In this document: piece after piece, positions 60,216-64,000 of the stretch | Layout of the letters: each line of letters opens with the position of its first letter | How positions within the stretch are numbered: position 1 is the stretch's first letter | NCBI GenBank assembly: GCA_002372175.1 | Contig: DFIS01000021.1 | Location: 30,583-94,582, forward strand | Direction: 5' to 3' | Source: Solobacterium sp. UBA3691 | GTDB taxonomy: Bacteria; Bacillota_I; Bacilli_A; Erysipelotrichales; Erysipelotrichaceae | DNA length: 64,000 nt | Translations under genes and position numbers: made by a program | Notes under the pieces: model-generated | What the model was told of the DNA's origin: nothing | Database searches by the model: none | What the model saw: the letters and a program-made list of their open reading frames with translations, nothing else

Positions 60216-60713
60216 CCTTTTCGCAAATGCGATACGCGGAGCCGTACCGCCGATGTAGACCCTTCCGCAGCGTACAAATCCGCATTTGGTCACTGCTCTC
60301 TGCATTGAAAGATTCTTATCATGGGTGTCTATCCTGAGTTCATGGACACCTTTTTCCTTTGCCTTTTCGGCAGCCGCATCAAACATGAGGCCGGCATACC
60401 CTCTGCCCTTGTTTTCAGCCCGGATAGCCATCCTGTGGATCACCGCATACGGTTCATGATCAGGCCAGGCACCATCCTCGATCACCGCATAATCAGGATC
60501 ATCCCCGAACTTCAGGTAATAGACCCCGAGAACCTGTTCACCATCCGTCAGAACATAACTGTTCCCTTCGGCAATATCAGCCAGAAAAGTATCCCGGTTC
60601 GGATATCCGTTCTGCCACTGGTCGATTCCCTGCAGACGCAGATATTTCCGTCCCTGTTCGATGACTTCCATGACGCCGTCAAGATCTGCCGGTACTGTCT
60701 TTCTTACTTCCAT
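60210..60713 (-). CDS. GNAT family N-acetyltransferase
   Basis: A 167-residue acetyltransferase. The acetyl-CoA loop is in RAENKGRGYAGLMFDAA, with RIDTHDKNLSMQRAVTKCGF the typical C-terminal motif. Substrate unknown. The ATG overlaps the darA stop (TGATG), with AGGAA a few bases upstream, so it is translationally coupled to the c-di-AMP receptor gene. Confidence 0.88.
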   Translation of the reverse strand: MEVRKTVPADLDGVMEVIEQGRKYLRLQGIDQWQNGYPNRDTFLADIAEGNSYVLTDGEQVLGVYYLKFGDDPDYAVIEDGAWPDHEPYAVIHRMAIRAENKGRGYAGLMFDAAAEKAKEKGVHELRIDTHDKNLSMQRAVTKCGFVRCGRVYIGGTAPRIAFAKRL

Positions 60714-61036
60714 CAAAGCTTCCTGAACTGTTCAACATCAAGCACGAAGACGGTAGCCCCGCCGACCTGTACTTCCACCGGGAAAGACGCAAATCTGCCG
60801 TTGTCATAGCCGGCTGTAGACGGAACGATCTCCGTTCTGCGCTGCGACTCACTGCCGATGATCTCGATACAGCGCTCGACCTTGTCATCTTCGGTGCCGA
60901 CGATCAGCGTTGTATTGCCTGCCCGCAGAAAGCCTCCTGTCGTCGCAAGCCTGGTCATCTGATAGTTCTCATTTGTCAGTGCTGCCGATACATTTGATGC
61001 ATCGTCGTTGGAAACAATTGCCAATACCAGTTTCAT
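60713..61036 (-). CDS. darA: c-di-AMP receptor DarA/PstA (PII-like)
   Basis: A 107-residue trimeric PII-like protein that binds cyclic di-AMP. The family stretches MKLVLAIVSNDDASNVSAAL, TRLATTGGFLRAGNTTLIVG and GGATVFVLDVEQF are intact. AGGAGG precedes the ATG at 61036. It lies between ychF and a GNAT gene in the dtd-folD-ychF run. Confidence 0.92.
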   Translation of the reverse strand: MKLVLAIVSNDDASNVSAALTNENYQMTRLATTGGFLRAGNTTLIVGTEDDKVERCIEIIGSESQRRTEIVPSTAGYDNGRFASFPVEVQVGGATVFVLDVEQFRKL

Positions 61037-61054
61037 ACGAATACCTCCTGACAC

Positions 61055-62155
61055 TTATACATTAAACCGGAAGTAGACGATATCGCCGTCCTTCATCGGA
61101 TATTCCTTACCTTCAAGTCTGATCTTGCCGTGTTCCTTCAGGGAAGCTTCTGTCTTATATGTCATCAGATCCTCATAACTGTAGATCTCGGCCCGGATAA
61201 AGCCTCTCTCAAAATCACTGTGGATAATACCAGCACACTGCGGTGCCAGCATGCCTTCCCTGAATGTCCAGGCTCTGCACTCCGGTTCTCCTACCGTGAA
61301 GAATGTACGCAGACCAAGCAGATGATATGCCTCAACGATGATCTGATCAAGACCGCTCCGGGAGATGCCAAGCTCCTCCATGAACACTTCTTTCTCCTCG
61401 CGGGAAAGACCTGACAGCTCTTCTTCAAGACGCGCACATACCGCAATACATCCGCTGCCTTCGCCGTCCGCCAGCTCCTTTACCTGCTGGTAATATGTAT
61501 TTTCTTCCGGCGTGTTGATCTCTTCCTCGCTCATATTTGCGATATAGATGACCGGCTTGGCTGTCAGAAGAGAGAATCCCTTTAACAGTTCTTTCTCACT
61601 GTCCTCAAGATCCAGAAGACGCACAGGTGTGCCTGCCGCCAGTCCTTCCTGCAGTTTTGTCAGCACTGCATACTCGATGACCGCATCCTTTTCCTTCGTC
61701 TGTGCCTTTCTGGCCACTCTTGAGATCCTGTTCTCGACTGTCTCAAGATCGGCTATGCAGAGCTCCACGTTGATCTCATCGATATCTCTGACGGGGTCTA
61801 CACTGCCCTCTACATGCATGATATTGTCATCATCAAAACAGCGGACAACATGACAGATCGCATCCACCTCACGGATATGGGAAAGAAACTGGTTGCCCAG
61901 ACCTTCACCCTTGGAAGCACCCTTGACAAGACCGGCAATATCCGTAAACTCAAACGTCGTGTAGATCGTACGTTTGGGATGGAAAAGCTTGACGATCTCA
62001 TCCATGCGCTGATCCGGTACTTCGACAACACCGACATTCGGTGCGATCGTCGCAAACGGATAGTTCTCCGCCAGTACCTGGCTGTTCGTTATGGCATTGA
62101 ATAAGGTGGATTTGCCGACATTCGGCAGACCCACGATTCCGGCTGTTAAAGGCAT
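61055..62155 (-). CDS. ychF: Ribosome-binding ATPase YchF/EngD
   Basis: An Obg-related P-loop ATPase of 366 residues. The G1 loop is GLPNVGKSTLFNAITNS, then EFTDIAGLVKGASKGEGLGN, a coiled-coil, and a TGS domain with the C-terminal KEYPMKDGDIVYFRFNV. GAGGAG precedes the ATG. It is 6 nt after the DUF951 gene. Confidence 0.97.
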   Translation of the reverse strand: MPLTAGIVGLPNVGKSTLFNAITNSQVLAENYPFATIAPNVGVVEVPDQRMDEIVKLFHPKRTIYTTFEFTDIAGLVKGASKGEGLGNQFLSHIREVDAICHVVRCFDDDNIMHVEGSVDPVRDIDEINVELCIADLETVENRISRVARKAQTKEKDAVIEYAVLTKLQEGLAAGTPVRLLDLEDSEKELLKGFSLLTAKPVIYIANMSEEEINTPEENTYYQQVKELADGEGSGCIAVCARLEEELSGLSREEKEVFMEELGISRSGLDQIIVEAYHLLGLRTFFTVGEPECRAWTFREGMLAPQCAGIIHSDFERGFIRAEIYSYEDLMTYKTEASLKEHGKIRLEGKEYPMKDGDIVYFRFNV

Positions 62156-62161
62156 ATTTAT

Positions 62162-62362
62162 CTACTCCTCGCTGTGCTCGATCACTTTCTTCAGTTTACG
62201 TTCAAATTCATGACGCGGAAACATGACAACAGAACCGCATCCCTGACACTTGATCTTGATATCCGCACCCATGCGGATCACCTTCCAGTATTTGGACTTA
62301 TGACAGGGATGTTCCTTCTTCATCTCCACGATATCATTCAGGTCATATGCAGGTACGATCAT
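62162..62362 (-). CDS. DUF951 family protein
   Basis: A 66-residue basic protein with HPCHKSKYWKVIRMGADIKI, then CQGCG, a likely zinc-binding CxxC plus Cys/His. DUF951 genes usually lie just upstream of ychF in Firmicutes, as here. GAGGG precedes the ATG, and the gene overlaps the folD stop by 4 nt. Confidence 0.92.
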   Translation of the reverse strand: MIVPAYDLNDIVEMKKEHPCHKSKYWKVIRMGADIKIKCQGCGSVVMFPRHEFERKLKKVIEHSEE

Positions 62363-63210
62363 TTTACCCTCTTTTCGTACGCCTTCAGCGTATTGTCCAG
62401 CAGCATCGTGATCGTCATCGGCCCGACACCTCCCGGCACCGGCGTGATCGCCTGTACATGCGGCAGAACATCCTCGAAGTCAACATCACCGGTCAGATGA
62501 CCGTCCTCCGTACGGTTGACACCGACATCGATCACAAAAGCCCCTTCCTTGATATACTCAGAATTGATCATCCGTGCTTTGCCGAGAGCCGCGATCAGTA
62601 TATCCGCTTCTCTGCATACCGCCTTCAGATCCTTCGTCCGGCTGTGGCATACCGTCACCGTCGCATTGGCATTCTGCAGAAGCCTCGCCACCGGAGTCCC
62701 GACCAGTTTTGATCTGCCGATGACAACTGCACGCTTGCCTTCGAGATCACAGTTCATGCGCTTCAGCAGCTCCATGATACCCCTCGGTGTACACGGCACA
62801 AAGCCATCCTCGCCCAGATACAGTTTGCCGACATTGATCGGATGCAGCCCATCCACATCCTTTTCGGCACTGATCATATGCAGGACAGACTGCTCATCCA
62901 GTCCCTTCGGCAAAGGCAGCTGCACAAGAATACCGTCGATATCCGGATCATCATTGCATCTGCGGATCGTCTCCTCCAGCACTTCCTGCGAGACATCAGC
63001 CGGCAGTGTAAACATCCTGCTGTCCATACCGGCAGCCGTACAGGCCTTCTCCTTGCCGCGGATATATGAAAGACTGGCAGGATCCTCACCGGCAATGATC
63101 ACAGCGAGACAAGGCACTCTGTTTCCTGCTTTGCGAATACTGTCTATCTTTCCCCTGATCGCTGTACGCAGTTCTTTTGAAAGCTGTGTACCGCTGATGA
63201 TGTCTGCCAT
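62359..63210 (-). CDS. folD: Bifunctional methylenetetrahydrofolate dehydrogenase/cyclohydrolase
   Basis: FolD interconverts 5,10-methylene- and 10-formyl-tetrahydrofolate. It is 283 residues with YIRGKEKACTAAGM (catalytic Lys/Tyr region), the VQLPLPKGLD motif, the NADP site VVIGRSKLVGTPVA, and the C-terminal PGGVGPMTITMLLDNT. AAGGAG precedes the ATG. It follows dtd by 11 nt. Confidence 0.96.
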   Translation of the reverse strand: MADIISGTQLSKELRTAIRGKIDSIRKAGNRVPCLAVIIAGEDPASLSYIRGKEKACTAAGMDSRMFTLPADVSQEVLEETIRRCNDDPDIDGILVQLPLPKGLDEQSVLHMISAEKDVDGLHPINVGKLYLGEDGFVPCTPRGIMELLKRMNCDLEGKRAVVIGRSKLVGTPVARLLQNANATVTVCHSRTKDLKAVCREADILIAALGKARMINSEYIKEGAFVIDVGVNRTEDGHLTGDVDFEDVLPHVQAITPVPGGVGPMTITMLLDNTLKAYEKRVK

Positions 63211-63221
63211 ATTTCCACTCC

Positions 63222-63668
63222 TTACAGTTCGTGTGAATCCAAAAGAATCGTCACCGGTCCGTCATTGAGCAGACGGACTTTCATATCTGCCCCGAAGATA
63301 CCCTCTTCCACGGTATAACCCAGCGAACGCAGATATGCATTAAATTCCAGGTATAAAGTTTCCGCATGTGCCGGTGAACCTGCCCCCGTAAAACTGGGAC
63401 GGTTTCCCTTGCGGCAGTCCGCATACAGCGTAAACTGCGAGATGGAAAGGATCTGTCCGTCCACCTGTGAAAGGGAAAGATTCATCTTGCCGGCACTGTC
63501 CTCAAAAATCCGCAGCTTGGCGATCTTATCAGCCATCTTCCGCACCGTCTCTGATGTATCTTCATCGGAGATGCCGACCAGCACCATAAACCCGGTGCCG
63601 ATCTTTCCGTGTACATTTCCTTCGATCGTAACAGAAGCTTCCGTCACTCTCTGTATTACTGTTTTCAT
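63222..63668 (-). CDS. dtd: D-aminoacyl-tRNA deacylase
   Basis: Dtd removes D-amino acids mischarged on tRNA. It is 148 residues with the SQFTLYADCRKGNRPSF motif and the cross-subunit NDGPVTILLDS motif. No Shine-Dalgarno precedes the ATG; a TGg-TATAAT box lies 7 nt upstream, so a leaderless mRNA is likely. The right end of an IS200/IS605-type element lies 12 nt beyond that -10 box. Confidence 0.95.
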   Translation of the reverse strand: MKTVIQRVTEASVTIEGNVHGKIGTGFMVLVGISDEDTSETVRKMADKIAKLRIFEDSAGKMNLSLSQVDGQILSISQFTLYADCRKGNRPSFTGAGSPAHAETLYLEFNAYLRSLGYTVEEGIFGADMKVRLLNDGPVTILLDSHEL

Positions 63669-63675
63669 AACACTG

Positions 63676-63684
63676 ATTATACCA
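63676..63684 (-). promoter_or_regulatory. Extended -10 promoter of dtd
   Basis: TGg-TATAAT on the minus strand, with 7 nt to the ATG. The position expected for a -35 falls inside the insertion element and is not consensus. Confidence 0.65.
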
Positions 63685-63692
63685 TATTATCC

Positions 63693-63860
63693 TTGACACT
63701 CCACACGACTGAAGTCGTGGGATTCTTGCTTCAATGACCACCACATTGCCAAGAAGGCTTTAGTTTTACACGGTCTCCACAAGCGTAGATTCGGGTGTGT
63801 CCCACCCTATTGGATGTTTATTTCTCAGGCTATCCCTAAGCCTTTGTTCAGTATATTGAT
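63693..63860 (-). ncRNA. Possible omega-RNA (reRNA) overlapping the tnpB 3' end
   Basis: TnpB nucleases of IS200/IS605 elements use a guide RNA made from the 3' end of tnpB and the right end, with the guide taken from flanking DNA. Here the region from the tnpB end to 63693 has the right position and contains a short hairpin. The guide would begin at 63692 and read GGATAATATGGTATAA, which covers the dtd -10 box. This is inferred from family knowledge; the 5' boundary is a guess. Confidence 0.45.
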
Positions 63861-64000
63861 ACTCGCATTATGATCTCTGTCGTGGATAGTGTGGCAGTTT
63901 GGACACTCCCATCTCCTGACAGAGAGTTTTTTCATTAGCGGATTCCTGTATCCGCAGCAGCTGCACGTTTGTGAGCTTGGATACATCGTTGGGACGCGGA
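63825..64000 (-). CDS. tnpB: TnpB RNA-guided nuclease, C-terminal part
   Basis: The last 58 codons of an IS605 OrfB/TnpB protein; the gene continues beyond the window. The zinc ribbon is visible as CSCCGYRNP and CPNCHTIHDRD, followed by DRDHNASINILNKGLG with the final RuvC-like Asp. The frame stops at 63825-63827. In the -1 frame a further tail, PIGWDTPESTLVETV, continues to a stop at 63766-63768. It resembles C-termini of related TnpB proteins, so this copy may carry a frameshift near its 3' end. Confidence 0.88.
   Translation of the reverse strand, partial: RVPTMYPSSQTCSCCGYRNPLMKKLSVRRWECPNCHTIHDRDHNASINILNKGLGIA

Larger units (their letters stand above)
63693..64000 (-). mobile_element. 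Right end of an IS200/IS605-family element (partial)
   Basis: The element enters from the right edge with the 3' part of tnpB. It ends with a short subterminal hairpin CACGACT/AGTCGTG (63704-63719) and a terminal TCAA on the minus strand (63696-63693). A subterminal hairpin instead of inverted repeats, and a TCAA-type right cleavage tetranucleotide, are typical of HUH-transposase elements of this family. No tnpA is in the window; the left end is not visible. Confidence 0.8.

Overview
The window looks like a chromosomal segment of an anaerobic, Gram-positive member of the Firmicutes, with GC content that appears to be near 50%. Gene content fits best with Erysipelotrichia-like bacteria, but that placement is an inference from gene families and gene order, not from an rRNA. 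Supporting signs are RNA polymerase delta (rpoE), a DarA-type c-di-AMP receptor, the small Firmicutes families DUF1146, DUF951 and DUF1934, the tilS-hpt-ftsH-hslO-dusB gene order, a class B sortase, and an anaerobic sulfatase-maturase-type radical SAM enzyme. No rRNA, tRNA or CRISPR array was seen.

Layout. 0-10 kb, minus strand: upp and a DUF1146 protein, then tagO, a MazF/PemK-like protein, tilS, hpt and ftsH. The classic ftsH-hslO-dusB order is interrupted by a gutted MATE transporter remnant, a small membrane protein and a GH2 glycosidase. 10-20 kb: a GT-B-like protein, an SGNH hydrolase, an ABC exporter half-transporter, a GT-C-like membrane protein, oligoendopeptidase F, a radical SAM maturase, a dienelactone hydrolase and a GNAT acetyltransferase. 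20-41 kb: the accessory heart of the window. Three giant secreted BspA-type leucine-rich-repeat proteins (1891, 1808 and 2124 residues) share a long C-terminal module. Upstream of them in transcription order lie a cellulose-synthase-like GT2 and a GH5 lipoprotein-like endoglucanase. Degraded copies of both a BspA gene and the GT2 gene lie between the third giant gene and the intact GT2, so the [GT2 + BspA] unit was duplicated and then collapsed. 41-64 kb: mostly housekeeping. This part holds a vWA protein, a TsaC/Sua5-HTH fusion, threonine aldolase, sortase B, prmC, prfA, rpmE, an SPFH/ribbon-helix-helix/ABC operon, murA, a HAD phosphatase, DUF937, rpoE, argS, DUF1934, an HD phosphohydrolase, ispF, cca, a TVP38-family protein, a second GNAT, darA, ychF, DUF951, folD and dtd. 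It ends with the right end of an IS200/IS605-family element carrying a partial tnpB.

How it fits together. The GT2 + GH5 pair resembles the core of a cellulose-type exopolysaccharide secretion system (synthase plus processing glucanase) without a visible PilZ/c-di-GMP module. Its neighbours are very large surface proteins with no LPXTG motif, and their anchoring is unexplained. The giant genes are exchanging sequence: a tract of about 230 bp in the third gene matches the first, while the flanks match the second.

A second theme is gene-start architecture. At least five genes (a GT-B-like gene, GH5, DUF1934, cca and dtd) have a TATAAT-like box only 6-10 nt upstream of the ATG and no Shine-Dalgarno sequence. 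This points to leaderless or near-leaderless mRNAs, alongside many neighbours that have strong Shine-Dalgarno sites.
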